Shown here piece by piece: positions 34,422 to 43,105 of a DNA stretch of 55,615 nucleotides. Positions within the stretch are counted from its first letter, which is position 1. Each line of letters opens with the position of its first letter. Origin of the DNA: Bacillus cytotoxicus (GTDB lineage Bacteria; Bacillota; Bacilli; Bacillales; Bacillaceae_G); contig NZ_JAMBOP010000033.1 of assembly GCF_023715645.1 (NCBI RefSeq), positions 1 to 55,615 on the forward strand. Direction: 5' to 3'. The position numbers and the translations under genes were made by a program. The notes under the pieces are model-generated. The model was not told the DNA's origin. It saw only the letters and a program-made list of their open reading frames with translations, and ran no database searches.

Positions 34422-35246
34422 ATGGCAAGAAAATTATTAACACAAAGGCTTCCTTTTTTAGTTCCTATTAGAATCAGACAGCGTAGGCTGTTTAAAAAAG
34501 TAAGTGACCGTCTGGCTGGTCATAAATTTTCAAAAACATTTGAGCAAAAACCATTACCTTACAGGATTCATAAACATAAATCATTACTTATTAGAAAGTT
34601 AGGTGATACAGATTTGCAGCTACAATATAATAAAATCACCAATTTGAAGCTAGCAATCTGTAAAATAAATCAAGTTGTAATTAAACCAGGAGAAACATTT
34701 TCATTTTGGCATCTTGTTGGGAATTCGAGTGAAAAGGCTGGATATAAAGAGGGAATTATTCTAATGAATGGCGAAGCGATAAAGGGAATAGGCGGAGGTC
34801 TTTGTCAGTTAGGGAATCTTCTCTACTGGATGTTTCTCCATTCAGAGTTGGAAACTGTGGAAAGATATCGTCATAGTTTCGATCCATTCCCTGACTATGG
34901 ACGTGTGATTCCATTTGGTACAGGCGCCACTTTGATGAATGGTATTATTGATCTCAAATTAAGAAACAATTCAAATATTACATATCAAGTCAATTTACAT
35001 CTTGACGAGGAATACATCTACGGAGAAATTAGAGCGTCTCAGTATCCTCCATATAAGTATTCTATCGTTGAAGAAGATCATTGTTTTGTAAAAAAAGTAG
35101 ATGGTCAAGTATACAGACAAAATAAAATTTATAAAAAAATAGTGAATCGTGCCACAGGTAACTTAGTTGGCAAAGAACTAGTCATGGAAAATGATTGTTT
35201 AGTAAAATATGAGGTAGATGCGGAGAAAATAGTGAGTTCATTATAG
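34422..35246 (+). CDS. VanW family protein, copy 2
   Basis: The protein has 274 residues. Core motifs NLKLAICKINQVVIKPGETFSFWHLVG, GGGLCQLGNLLYW and RYRHSFDPFPDYGRVIPFG match copy 1 at 26577 almost position by position. The N-terminus is basic without a signal peptide. AAAGGAG lies 11 bases before ATG 34422. The two copies have the same length and are about 8 kb apart, so they are dispersed paralogues. The role is unknown; no vancomycin-resistance genes are nearby. Confidence 0.88.
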   Translation: MARKLLTQRLPFLVPIRIRQRRLFKKVSDRLAGHKFSKTFEQKPLPYRIHKHKSLLIRKLGDTDLQLQYNKITNLKLAICKINQVVIKPGETFSFWHLVGNSSEKAGYKEGIILMNGEAIKGIGGGLCQLGNLLYWMFLHSELETVERYRHSFDPFPDYGRVIPFGTGATLMNGIIDLKLRNNSNITYQVNLHLDEEYIYGEIRASQYPPYKYSIVEEDHCFVKKVDGQVYRQNKIYKKIVNRATGNLVGKELVMENDCLVKYEVDAEKIVSSL

Positions 35247-36030
35247 GCAAGGATTTTCACTCATCTAAAGATATTTTAAAAAACTGGGTAGATAATTTGA
35301 AAATAGAATCTTCAGAGGCAAAAATATAGTTACAGTGGATTTTTTATAAAAGTACCAAGTCGAATGTAAACAATTTCACATACCGAAATAGAAAGGGCTC
35401 TAGGATAGAATTGAGAAGTATAACAGATTTTCAGGCTTCTTCATATACATTTCTCCCTCTATTTTAAACATGAAATTTATAAGTTTATTTGATACTAATT
35501 TAGCGTATGCATATACCCAATAAAAGTGAATAGAATTAAGTTCCATGTCCAATTATGAAAATAACAAATCAAAAAATTAAAATTCGAAATATAGAATCTA
35601 GTGATAAAGACTATATGTTAACGCATGAGTCCTGCATTATCTTGTCGCACATCGTAAAAAAAGATATAGAACTGGGCGGAAATGGCTAGAGGAAAGTATC
35701 CGCGCTCAATCTACGCGTTTAAGAGCAGAAAACAATTTATCAGTACTTAAAGGATGAGAATTATAACAACGATATAGAGCTTTAGGCAAGTGAACTAAAT
35801 CAAGCCCTTGTATCAATAAATGAAGCATCTATGATGTTAGATGCTTTTTTTGTTATGTAGAATTTATATAACAAATCTAGGATTTAATGAAATAAACATT
35901 TGAATAGATGACCTTACCCTTACAATAATGTAAGACATCTGTAAGGAAAATGAATTTTTACAATGAAAAAATAGAGTTAAACTAGAAATATATCAATTAA
36001 CTAAAAGGTAGAGTGATAAGGAGTGAGCAC
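35247..36030. other. Gene-poor region with decayed gene fragments
   Basis: ATG 35555 opens 44 codons (KITNQKIKIRNIESSDKDYM) that look like the N-terminus of a GNAT protein and then end at 35689. In another frame 35655-35750 reads GRKWLEESIRAQSTRLRAEN, and 35783-35860 reads ASELNQALVSINEASMMLDA, both broken by stops; they look like parts of one helical protein. AGCATCTA/TAGATGCT (35824-35845) followed by TTTTTTT is a good terminator inside the last fragment. Confidence 0.4.
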
Positions 36031-36123
36031 ATGATCTGGTTAACATTAATCATCGCATACGGAATGTTTTTATTGTATTGTGTTCGCACAGCTGAAGAAA
36101 TAGACGAGTCTCTAGTATTATGA
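36031..36123 (+). CDS. Small membrane protein, 30 residues
   Basis: AAGGAG (36018-36023) lies 7 bases before ATG 36031. The product begins MIWLTLIIAYGMFLLYCVRT and continues with an acidic tail (AEEIDESLVL). One hydrophobic helix at residues 2-18 should span the membrane. A perfect terminator follows at 36178, so a promoter-to-terminator unit encloses this ORF. No family was recognised. Confidence 0.5.
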   Translation: MIWLTLIIAYGMFLLYCVRTAEEIDESLVL

Positions 36124-36177
36124 TGATAAAAAGATAATAATGTCTCATGTGATAGATTAAAAACTTTGTATTTTATT

Positions 36178-36210
36178 CACCTCAATTTGATATTAAATTG
36201 AGGTGTTTTT
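36178..36210 (+). terminator. Perfect 11-bp terminator
   Basis: CACCTCAATTT (36178-36188) pairs with AAATTGAGGTG (36195-36205), followed by TTTTTA. Confidence 0.85.
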
Positions 36211-36300
36211 AATGACAATATTTTTTCACAAAGGAAATACCGTAATGCGGAGTTAAAACATTGCACTTTCTAGTGGAATAAAATTCTGTTTCATTTCTAT

Positions 36301-36903
36301 CTATAACTTTCCCTGTTTCCACTCTTTATCATGAATATCTAATCCTTCTTGACCAAAGAAATGGAGAATAAATTCTTTTTCATCGCTATCAGTTTTTCTA
36401 GCTAGTTTAAATTCCTCCGCACTTACCTTTTTTCCAGAACGTAAATAATGAATTTCTATAAAGTTTTCAACTGCAGATTCGAAATTTCCATTGTACCATT
36501 TGTTCAGAATAGATTCATATTTTGCTCTTTCATCATTATTGATAACATGTAAGTTGTTTTTTAAGTATTGAATGTTTTCTTTGGTCATTTGAACTCGACC
36601 TACATCACGGGTACCACGAACGTGAAGATTATTTCCATTGAATGTGAGTTTTTGGAAAGACATATGTATCATCATATCATTTATAATTTGCTCGTCTTTG
36701 ATTTCTCCAATAGCCTGAGCTGCTTTAGATAAATCATCACTACTAACTACATAACTATCTTTTTGTTGCTTTTGAATGGCTTGAATTTTCGGTTTTTCTT
36801 GAACCTTTTTTTCGGTTTTTTTATCATTACACGTTAGAGTTATGTATGTTCCTAATGATAAAGTTACTAAAACAATTACACTATAAGTAATTTTCTTTTT
36901 CAT
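36301..36903 (-). CDS. Exported or membrane-anchored protein (DUF6241-like)
   Basis: ATG 36903 has TAGGAGGA 8 bases upstream, so the longer frame to 36999 is not used. The protein has 200 residues. The N-terminus is a signal or anchor helix (KKKITYSVIVLVTLSLGTYITLTC); the Cys is not in a canonical lipobox. A Lys/Gln-rich linker and a domain of about 130 residues follow (MSFQKLTFNGNNLHV, VQMTKENIQYLKN, ILNKWYNGNFESAVE). It may belong to DUF6241; this assignment is from memory. The function is unknown. Confidence 0.6.
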   Translation of the reverse strand: MKKKITYSVIVLVTLSLGTYITLTCNDKKTEKKVQEKPKIQAIQKQQKDSYVVSSDDLSKAAQAIGEIKDEQIINDMMIHMSFQKLTFNGNNLHVRGTRDVGRVQMTKENIQYLKNNLHVINNDERAKYESILNKWYNGNFESAVENFIEIHYLRSGKKVSAEEFKLARKTDSDEKEFILHFFGQEGLDIHDKEWKQGKL

Positions 36904-37047
36904 TATAAATCCTCCTACGAATATCGTTTTCTTACTTTCATATGATGAAGGCCGGCTAATCCTAATCTGATTAACTACATCTTTTTCGAATTCTTTCACT
37001 AAGATTTAGGATAATTTATTAAACCTTAGTAATTTTTAAGCGGGTGT

Positions 37048-37488
37048 TTAGTCCGTATTAATTCGTAAATTTGTTTGAATCGGTGAAAAAATAAAATGTG
37101 TAACAGTATGTGCAATCGGATTTACATCATCAATGAATTCCTCCGCTTTGGTGAAATTTTCAAATTGAATTTTTAACATATAACAAGCATTTCCTGCTAT
37201 ACGATAACAAAATTCTACGTTTGGAAGCTTCTCTATATAATTTTTAAATGATTTATAGTCTCCGTTTTTAACTGTTGCTTCTATGATACATTGGATGGGT
37301 AAACCTAATTTCGTATAATCAATTTCTAAAGTATATCTTTTAATTATTCCAAATGACTCCATTTGTCTTACGCGTTCTGTTACGGAAGGTGAAGATAAGT
37401 TAACTCTTCTGCCTATTTCACTCATTGATAATCGGCTATTTTTATGTAATTCATCTATTATTTTCTTATCAATATTATCTATTTTCAT
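37048..37488 (-). CDS. Lrp/AsnC family transcriptional regulator
   Basis: The protein has 146 residues. An N-terminal helix-turn-helix (DKKIIDELHKNSRLSMSEIGRRVNLSSPSVTERVRQME, 7-44) is followed by the RAM/AsnC ligand domain (about 65-140). This is the usual full length. It binds amino acids or similar ligands and regulates local or global genes. It is divergent from the AhpD-like gene at 37610 with 121 bases between starts, which suggests that it controls that gene. Confidence 0.88.
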   Translation of the reverse strand: MKIDNIDKKIIDELHKNSRLSMSEIGRRVNLSSPSVTERVRQMESFGIIKRYTLEIDYTKLGLPIQCIIEATVKNGDYKSFKNYIEKLPNVEFCYRIAGNACYMLKIQFENFTKAEEFIDDVNPIAHTVTHFIFSPIQTNLRINTD

Positions 37489-37609
37489 TTTTAAAATAAA
37501 TCCTCTTTTTTTGTTAATTATTTAAAATATTTCTCATTAATTCGTTATTGATTTAATGTAATTTAATGGTTTTATTTTCTATTATTAATATAACAAGGAG
37601 GGGTTTTAA

Positions 37610-38029
37610 ATGGCAAGAATTATTGAATCAAATTTCGGAGAATCACCATTTCAAAGACTGTTAGGGCATAACATAGAAGTGATGAAACGGTGGTCTCACT
37701 TAGGAGATGTATTAGAAAAGGAAGGATTGCTCTCTGCAGAATTAAAGGAACAAGTAAGGAGAACATTAGCACAAAGTAATGGCTGTGAGTATTGTAAAGC
37801 AAAAGGAAAGCCTGAGTTTGAAAAATTTAATGAAAAAATATCAATTGCGGTAGGATTTGCGGAAGTATTTTTAAAGCAAAAAGGAGATATATCAAATGCA
37901 ATCTTTGATATTTTGAGGGAATGTTTTAGTGAAGAAGAAATAAGTGAACTTTGTGCATTTATTGCTTTTACGACTGCTTCGCAATATTTTGGAGCAATGC
38001 TTAGATTAGAGGCACAAGAGCAATTATAA
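37610..38029 (+). CDS. Carboxymuconolactone decarboxylase family protein (AhpD-like)
   Basis: The protein has 139 residues and the CxxC motif NGCEYCKAKG (about residues 57-66), in the helical core of the AhpD/CMD family, followed by ISIAVGFAEVFLK. Such proteins act as alkylhydroperoxidases or small redox enzymes. AGGAGGGG lies before ATG 37610. The divergent Lrp regulator shares the intergenic region and is the likely regulator. A bidirectional terminator separates it from the exporter gene. Confidence 0.82.
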   Translation: MARIIESNFGESPFQRLLGHNIEVMKRWSHLGDVLEKEGLLSAELKEQVRRTLAQSNGCEYCKAKGKPEFEKFNEKISIAVGFAEVFLKQKGDISNAIFDILRECFSEEEISELCAFIAFTTASQYFGAMLRLEAQEQL

Positions 38030-38061
38030 AATAATGAATAGAGTATTTAATATCGTTGAAA

Positions 38062-38096
38062 GCCTGTTTTGATTCTAATCAAAACAGGCGTTTTCT
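38062..38096. terminator. Bidirectional terminator
   Basis: GCCTGTTTTGAT (38062-38073) pairs perfectly with ATCAAAACAGGC (38078-38089) around TCTA, then GTTTTCTTTT. It lies between the convergent AhpD-like and EamA genes. Confidence 0.9.
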
Positions 38097-38097
38097 T

Positions 38098-39036
38098 TTA
38101 CACATTAACGTTTTTCTTTTTGGAGGACACATATTTCTCATCTAAAAAGTTTGTACCTAATACGCCGAGAATAATCATGATTGCTCCGATAATATGGTAA
38201 TACGCTATTTCTTCTTGTAAAAAGAGGACACCAGCGAACAGTGTAATTAAAGTAGACACATTGCTAAATACACTCATTTTTGATGCTTCTACAATAGATA
38301 AAGTATAATTTGATAGGAATGCTGTTAACAGTGAGGAAAGGATTCCTAAATATAAGATGGAAATTACAAATAACGAGCTTGTAAAGGGCTGGAAATAGAG
38401 ATGCATAGTTCCAGTTGCAATGTGATTTCCAATTGACAATGTATGAAAGCAAACAAACCCAATTACAGTCATCATATATGTTACATCGATTAATCGAAAT
38501 TGTTTTGTCATCTTTCGAGCTAGCACGTTATAACCAGCCGATGATAATGCTGATAAGAGAATAAGTATAACACCGGTAAAACTAGTAGTATGAGAGCCTA
38601 ATCCTTTCATAGCGAAAATGTAAATGACGCCAGATACAGACAACAGAAGCGAAATCTTTTGCCAGATTGTTGTTTGCTCTTTTAAAAAGTAAGAGGCACA
38701 TACCATTGTGAAGATAGGAATGGTAGCTTGAATAATTCCTGCTTCAGAAGAAGAGGTATACACTAATCCAAATGCTTGAAACGTAAAGAATAAAGCTGGA
38801 TATAGTATGGCTACAGGTAAAATAGAAAGCATATTTTTAAATGAAATGTTTAATTTGATAAACCCAAATAGTACGGGAATAGATGCGGTTAGAAAAGAAA
38901 CAGTAAATCGATGAGCTAATGTATCGAGCGGCCCAGTGATTGTAAGGGTTAGTTTTACAAACATAAATGAAAAACCAATAATGCATGTATAAAGAATTGC
39001 TGCGGCATACGCTTTTTTAGTTTGTGTCATAGTCAC
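38098..39036 (-). CDS. DMT/EamA family transporter
   Basis: The protein has 312 residues and ten hydrophobic helices in two repeats of five, the EamA layout. Typical lines are LTITGPLDTLAHRFTVSF (start of repeat 1) and ILYLGILSSLLTAFLSNYTLSIVEASKMSVFSNVSTLITLFAGVLFLQE (repeat 2). Members export amino acids or metabolites. The gene is divergent from a MocR-type regulator at 39156, a common pairing in which the regulator senses a PLP-linked amine or amino acid and activates the exporter. The ribosome site is AGGTGTGAC, about 7 bases before the ATG. Confidence 0.87.
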   Translation of the reverse strand: MTMTQTKKAYAAAILYTCIIGFSFMFVKLTLTITGPLDTLAHRFTVSFLTASIPVLFGFIKLNISFKNMLSILPVAILYPALFFTFQAFGLVYTSSSEAGIIQATIPIFTMVCASYFLKEQTTIWQKISLLLSVSGVIYIFAMKGLGSHTTSFTGVILILLSALSSAGYNVLARKMTKQFRLIDVTYMMTVIGFVCFHTLSIGNHIATGTMHLYFQPFTSSLFVISILYLGILSSLLTAFLSNYTLSIVEASKMSVFSNVSTLITLFAGVLFLQEEIAYYHIIGAIMIILGVLGTNFLDEKYVSSKKKNVNV

Positions 39037-39057
39037 ACCTCATATCATCAATTTTCT

Positions 39058-39134
39058 TACTGGCCAGTATATGTAAATGGTAATGTTTTCTTATGGTTGC
39101 TACAATACAAATAAATATGATCTGTACCGGTACA
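39058..39134. promoter_or_regulatory. Paired palindromes between EamA and MocR genes
   Basis: TACTGGCCAGTA (39058-39069) and TGTACCGGTACA (39123-39134) are perfect 12-bp palindromes whose centres lie 65 bases apart. They share the half CC(A/G)GTA. The second stands just before the ribosome site of the regulator gene. They are the best candidates for the operator. Confidence 0.55.
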
Positions 39135-39155
39135 AAAATATATAGGGGTGTAAGC

Positions 39156-40499
39156 ATGTATAAATATTTAATTGTCTTTAATGATTTAGAAAAGTTAATT
39201 CAAACCGGTGAATTAAAAGAAGGTGGTAAATTACCGTCTATTCGATCATTATGTGAAAGTTATCAATGCACGAAAAGTACCATTATACGTGCGCTTCAAG
39301 AGTTAGAAAAAAGACATATGATATACTCCGTTTTGAAAAGCGGATACTATGTTGTGAAACAAACAAATGAAAATCATGTTAAACATAGTAGTGTCATAGA
39401 TTTTGCAACATCTGCGCCTGATCCGGATGTTTTTCCATATTTGCATTTTCAGCATTGCATAAATAAAGCAATTGATACATACAAAAATGATTTGTTTATA
39501 TATGGGACTCCCAAAGGATTGCCTTCGTTAATTCAAGTTGTGCAAAGACAACTAGCAAACTATCAAGTATTTTCAAATGAAGAAAACATTTTTATTACAT
39601 CAGGTGTGCAGCAGGCATTATCTTTGTTAACTTCTATTCCATTTCCACATAACAAGAAAACGATTCTAATTGAACAACCAAGTTATCATTTGTATATCGA
39701 ATATCTAGAAACGCATGGCATCCCTGTGATTGGCATAGACCGAACAGCTGAAAGAATCGACTTACATGAATTAGAACGTATATTTCGAACAAAAGACATT
39801 AAATTTTTTTATACAATGCCAAGATTTCATAATCCTTTAGGAACATCGTATTCTAAGAAAGAAAAGGAAGCCGTTGTCCGTTTAGCGAAAAAGTATGATG
39901 TGTTCATTGTGGAAGATGATTATTTAGCTGATTTAGAAAGAGATACAAAAGCAGATCCGATGTATAGTTATGATGATTCCTCATATGTTATTTATTTGAA
40001 AAGTTTCTCTAAAATTATTTTTCCAGGACTCCGAGTTGGTGTTGCTGTTATACCTGATTGTTTAACTGAAAGTTTCTTAACATATAAAAAATTACAAGAT
40101 ATTGATAGCTCGATGATCTCACAAGCTGCTCTAGAAATTTACATAAAGAGCGGGATGTTCGACCGGCATAAACAAAAAATCCGTGCTTCCTACCATGAAA
40201 GATCCAAGAAGTTAGCTGCTTCTTTGAAAGAATGGGGTATTCAGAACAATCAGCTGTTTCGATATTACGATTCAACTTTTCCGTGTGTGCACACACATAT
40301 CATTTTAAATAAGAAGATTATCGTTCAACCACTTATACGAAAGTTACAGCAAAATAAAATATTACTAGATTCGATTGAGAATAATTATTTATCTTCGTTT
40401 CCAAAAGAAAAAATATTGAAGTTGAATGTATCGAATGTAAAAACGGAATGGATTGAAGAGGGGATATGTAAGATTATTGATGAGATGAGACGTATATAA
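39156..40499 (+). CDS. MocR-type regulator: GntR helix-turn-helix fused to PLP aminotransferase domain
   Basis: ATG 39156 is preceded by TAGGGGTG; the frame is open to 39093 but without a ribosome site. The protein has 447 residues. The GntR winged helix is at 5-70 (GELKEGGKLPSIRSLCESYQCTKSTIIRALQELEKR). The class I aminotransferase fold fills about 95-440, with IFITSGVQQALSLL, MPRFHNPLG and the PLP Lys in YLKSFSKIIFPGLRVG. MocR regulators use PLP to sense an amino compound. The divergent EamA exporter is the probable target, together with its own promoter. Confidence 0.88.
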   Translation: MYKYLIVFNDLEKLIQTGELKEGGKLPSIRSLCESYQCTKSTIIRALQELEKRHMIYSVLKSGYYVVKQTNENHVKHSSVIDFATSAPDPDVFPYLHFQHCINKAIDTYKNDLFIYGTPKGLPSLIQVVQRQLANYQVFSNEENIFITSGVQQALSLLTSIPFPHNKKTILIEQPSYHLYIEYLETHGIPVIGIDRTAERIDLHELERIFRTKDIKFFYTMPRFHNPLGTSYSKKEKEAVVRLAKKYDVFIVEDDYLADLERDTKADPMYSYDDSSYVIYLKSFSKIIFPGLRVGVAVIPDCLTESFLTYKKLQDIDSSMISQAALEIYIKSGMFDRHKQKIRASYHERSKKLAASLKEWGIQNNQLFRYYDSTFPCVHTHIILNKKIIVQPLIRKLQQNKILLDSIENNYLSSFPKEKILKLNVSNVKTEWIEEGICKIIDEMRRI

Positions 40500-40570
40500 A
40501 CTTAAGGTAGGCTTACTAGAACCTTTTCACTTAGCTTGATGGTGATGAATGGCGATCTTTATAAGTAAAT

Positions 40571-40613
40571 AAAGGAGGCTTTTATACTAGACTACTCATA
40601 TAAAAGCTCCTTT
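40571..40613. terminator. Bidirectional terminator
   Basis: AAAGGAG and CTTTTATA pair with TATAAAAG and CTCCTTT around a 12-base loop. It lies between the convergent MocR and GNAT genes. Confidence 0.8.
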
Positions 40614-40646
40614 AGAAATGTTAAACAAGCCTCAATATTTAAATGG

Positions 40647-41576
40647 TTACTTTCCATTTACTTGATAATACAACTCAAGAAGATCTGCAACTGGGATATT
40701 GTTTATCTTCATACCTGTTATGTCACTTTGCTGTATTTCTACGTTCCTAAGATTACTATGAGTGATTTTACTGCCTTTAAGATTGCATCTTTTAAACGTA
40801 ATTGGATTATCTTCATCTTCAAGGCGTGTATCAGCGAAATGAACTCCATCTAAAGTTACGAAAGGCATTTCACTGTTAGAAAAGTTTAAATCGGCAAATA
40901 ATGTATTTTTGAAATTTATATTATGGAACTTTGAATGACTAAGATTACAGTTGTTAACATGGCTGTTCATCATGTTACTGTTGCTAAAAGAACTTCCTTT
41001 TAGATTTACTTGATAACATTCCGTTTTAGCCATATTACAGTTTTCATATTGGATACTTGAAATATCCTCATTTTCAACTAAGTTTTCTATTCCTGATGAA
41101 GTTCCGATTCTTTTTATGTAACAATATTCATCTTCTGTTTTAAAGATTGCTTCATATCCCATCTTTTCATAAAAGAAGTGGTTGTTGATTTGTCTACTAG
41201 ATGTTTCTAAATCCCACGTTCTTACATTTGAAAACTCTTTTTCTATCAAAGTTATGACTTTTGAGCCTATCCCTTTCCCTTGATAGTTAGAATCTACAAA
41301 AATACGGTCTATCCTCCCAAAAGATTTACCTGAAATCGTGACAATAATTCCACCTACAATCGTTTCGTTGTATATAATTTTGAAGCAATTTAACTCTTTA
41401 ATCATATACTTAGTCATTTCAACTGAAGCATAACCTGGCGGCTGAATGTTATAGTCAATTATGCCCCCACGATCTTGGAGCCATTTTTTTGCTTCTTTAT
41501 CAAAGGTTCTTTTTGAAATTTCTGTTAATGTTTCAGCGTCTATAATAGATGCTTTCTCAATCCTTATTGTTGACAT
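40647..41576 (-). CDS. GNAT acetyltransferase fused to a pentapeptide-repeat domain
   Basis: The protein has 309 residues. Residues 1-155 form a GNAT domain (IDRIFVDSNYQGKGIGSKVITLIEKEF, then NNHFFYEKMGYEAIF). From about 175 to 295, a pentapeptide-repeat series follows: NCNMAKTECYQVNLKGSSFS, NCNLSHSKFHNINFKNTLFA, DLNFSNSEM, RCNLKGSKITHSNLRNVEI. Such repeats form a right-handed quadrilateral beta helix; in Qnr-like proteins it mimics DNA and shields gyrase. A link between the two activities is unknown. AAAGGAGACG lies 8 bases before the ATG. The gene is alone. Confidence 0.85.
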   Translation of the reverse strand: MSTIRIEKASIIDAETLTEISKRTFDKEAKKWLQDRGGIIDYNIQPPGYASVEMTKYMIKELNCFKIIYNETIVGGIIVTISGKSFGRIDRIFVDSNYQGKGIGSKVITLIEKEFSNVRTWDLETSSRQINNHFFYEKMGYEAIFKTEDEYCYIKRIGTSSGIENLVENEDISSIQYENCNMAKTECYQVNLKGSSFSNSNMMNSHVNNCNLSHSKFHNINFKNTLFADLNFSNSEMPFVTLDGVHFADTRLEDEDNPITFKRCNLKGSKITHSNLRNVEIQQSDITGMKINNIPVADLLELYYQVNGK

Positions 41577-41881
41577 GTAAACGTCTCCTTTAGACTAAAA
41601 TAGGTTGCCTTCAATCCTTATATTACCATAAAAAACAATCTTTAGCTTTTAGTTGGTCTGCTTGTATAGTTTAAACATTTAAACGATGCTTTGAATAAAG
41701 TTAAAGCGTTTGTGAAAAAGTTTAATCAAATCCTGTCCTGAAAAGCTGGATATTATTCTCTACTAGTATTAATGAGTAAAAGGAAATTCGTATTGGAATG
41801 GAGAATAATACATTGTTATCTATTAATGAGGTAGAAAAGACAAAACAATAACACTAATTTAACAGAATGAGGGGGACTATT
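41577..41881. other. Intergenic region holding repeat copy B
   Basis: Besides the repeat at 41700-41813, only AT-rich DNA is seen. GAGGGGGA at 41869-41876 is the ribosome site of the serine hydrolase gene. Confidence 0.5.
41700..41813 (+). repeat. Dispersed repeat of about 110 bases, copy B
   Basis: Same orientation as copy A (30091-30200). The 3' part (GTATTAATGAGTAAAAGG, AAATTCGTATTG, GAATAATACAT) is nearly identical, and the 5' part shows scattered changes and short insertions. It ends about 70 bases before a gene start. Confidence 0.7.
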
Positions 41882-42905
41882 TTGAGTAATCAAGCTTTTA
41901 AACCTACTACAGCAATTCATAATAGATGAAGAATTTTCTGGAGTTATTTACATCAAAGATAACAATGAAGTCTTATTTGAATCAGCATTTGGTTATGCGA
42001 ACAGGACTGATAAAAAATTAAATACTGTTCATACACGATTTGGAATTGCATCTGGCTGTAAATTGTTTACGGCTGTTGCTATTTGCCAACTCGTTGATAA
42101 AGGTATACTATCATTTGACACTCGCCTTGAAGATTGTTTAAACATAAAATTCCCGCATTTTAACAAAGACATAACAATTCATCACCTGTTGACTCATACT
42201 TCTGGAATACCGGACTATTTTGATGAACAAGTAATGGATAGCTTTGAAGACATTTGGAAACAGACACCTATGTATCTTTTGAATGACGCAAAAGATTTTC
42301 TTCCTTTATTTCAAAAGGGGACTATGATGTTTCGACCTGGAGATAAATTCCACTACAATAATGCTGGATTCATTGTTTTAGGTTTAATCGTAGAACAACA
42401 ATCAGGACTTTCTTTTACCAACTATATTGAATCGAATCTCTTCCAACAATGTGGAATGAATGATTCAGGATATTTTCCTTTAGATCAACTCCCTAAAAAC
42501 ACTGCCCATGGGTATATAGATAATAAAGATGGAACATGGAGAACGAATATCTACTCTATTCCGATAAAAGGTGGAGCTGATGGGGGTGCTTTCATCACAT
42601 CATCAGATATGATCAAATTTTGGGAAGCATTGTTTAATCATCGGCTTTTGAGTAAAGATTGTACAGAAATACTTTTGAATTCACAAGTCCATGTTAAAGA
42701 TGGGGTAGATTATGGATACGGACTTTGGATCACCAAAAGTGGAGAATCTATAATTAAGTATCATGTAATGGGGTATGATCCTGGCGTAAGCTTCCATTCC
42801 GCTTTTTATCCTAAGTCAGGAATCAAGATAGTAGTATCTTCAAACAAAAGTTCAGGATCCTTTGAAGTAATGAAAGGGATTGAAGAAATTATTTTCGAGA
42901 GATAA
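41882..42905 (+). pseudogene. Frameshifted serine hydrolase (class C beta-lactamase-related)
   Basis: TTG 41882, with GAGGGGGA upstream, begins LSNQAFK. One extra base near 41903 then moves the frame, and the homologous frame continues NLLQQFIIDEEFSGVIYIKD. The rest to 42905 is intact: SGCK as the SxxK nucleophile motif, YNN as the YxN motif, HHLLTHTSGIPDYFD and GGADGGAFITSSDM. The family includes D-aminopeptidases, esterases and penicillin-binding-like enzymes. The downstream frame has no start before TTG 42063, which falls after the catalytic Ser. The gene is probably inactive. Confidence 0.8.
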
Positions 42906-43033
42906 TCAAACGTTATTCGATTAGACAGTATTGTTGAATAACTAAAGGGGAAATTTTCCAAATGATATCAGGTTGAAAAAAGGATTTTACATTTCTATAA
43001 CTGAATAAATTAAAAGATAAGGGGGGCGATATT

Positions 43034-43105
43034 ATGAATATAAAAATGAAGAAAGATTTGAAGAACATGTATAAAACTTATAATGAAAAGGGGTTTATCT
43101 ATTGA
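43034..43105 (+). CDS. Short ORF coupled to the isochorismatase gene
   Basis: GGGGGG lies 7 bases before ATG 43034. The 23-residue product MNIKMKKDLKNMYKTYNEKG is basic. Its TGA overlaps the TTG start of the next gene (TTGA), the layout of translational coupling. It may be a leader peptide or the remnant of a larger upstream gene. Confidence 0.4.
   Translation: MNIKMKKDLKNMYKTYNEKGFIY

Noticed and set aside
26577-35246. A vancomycin-resistance cluster
   Set aside because: Only VanW-family proteins are present; there is no VanA/B-type ligase, VanH, VanX or VanRS.
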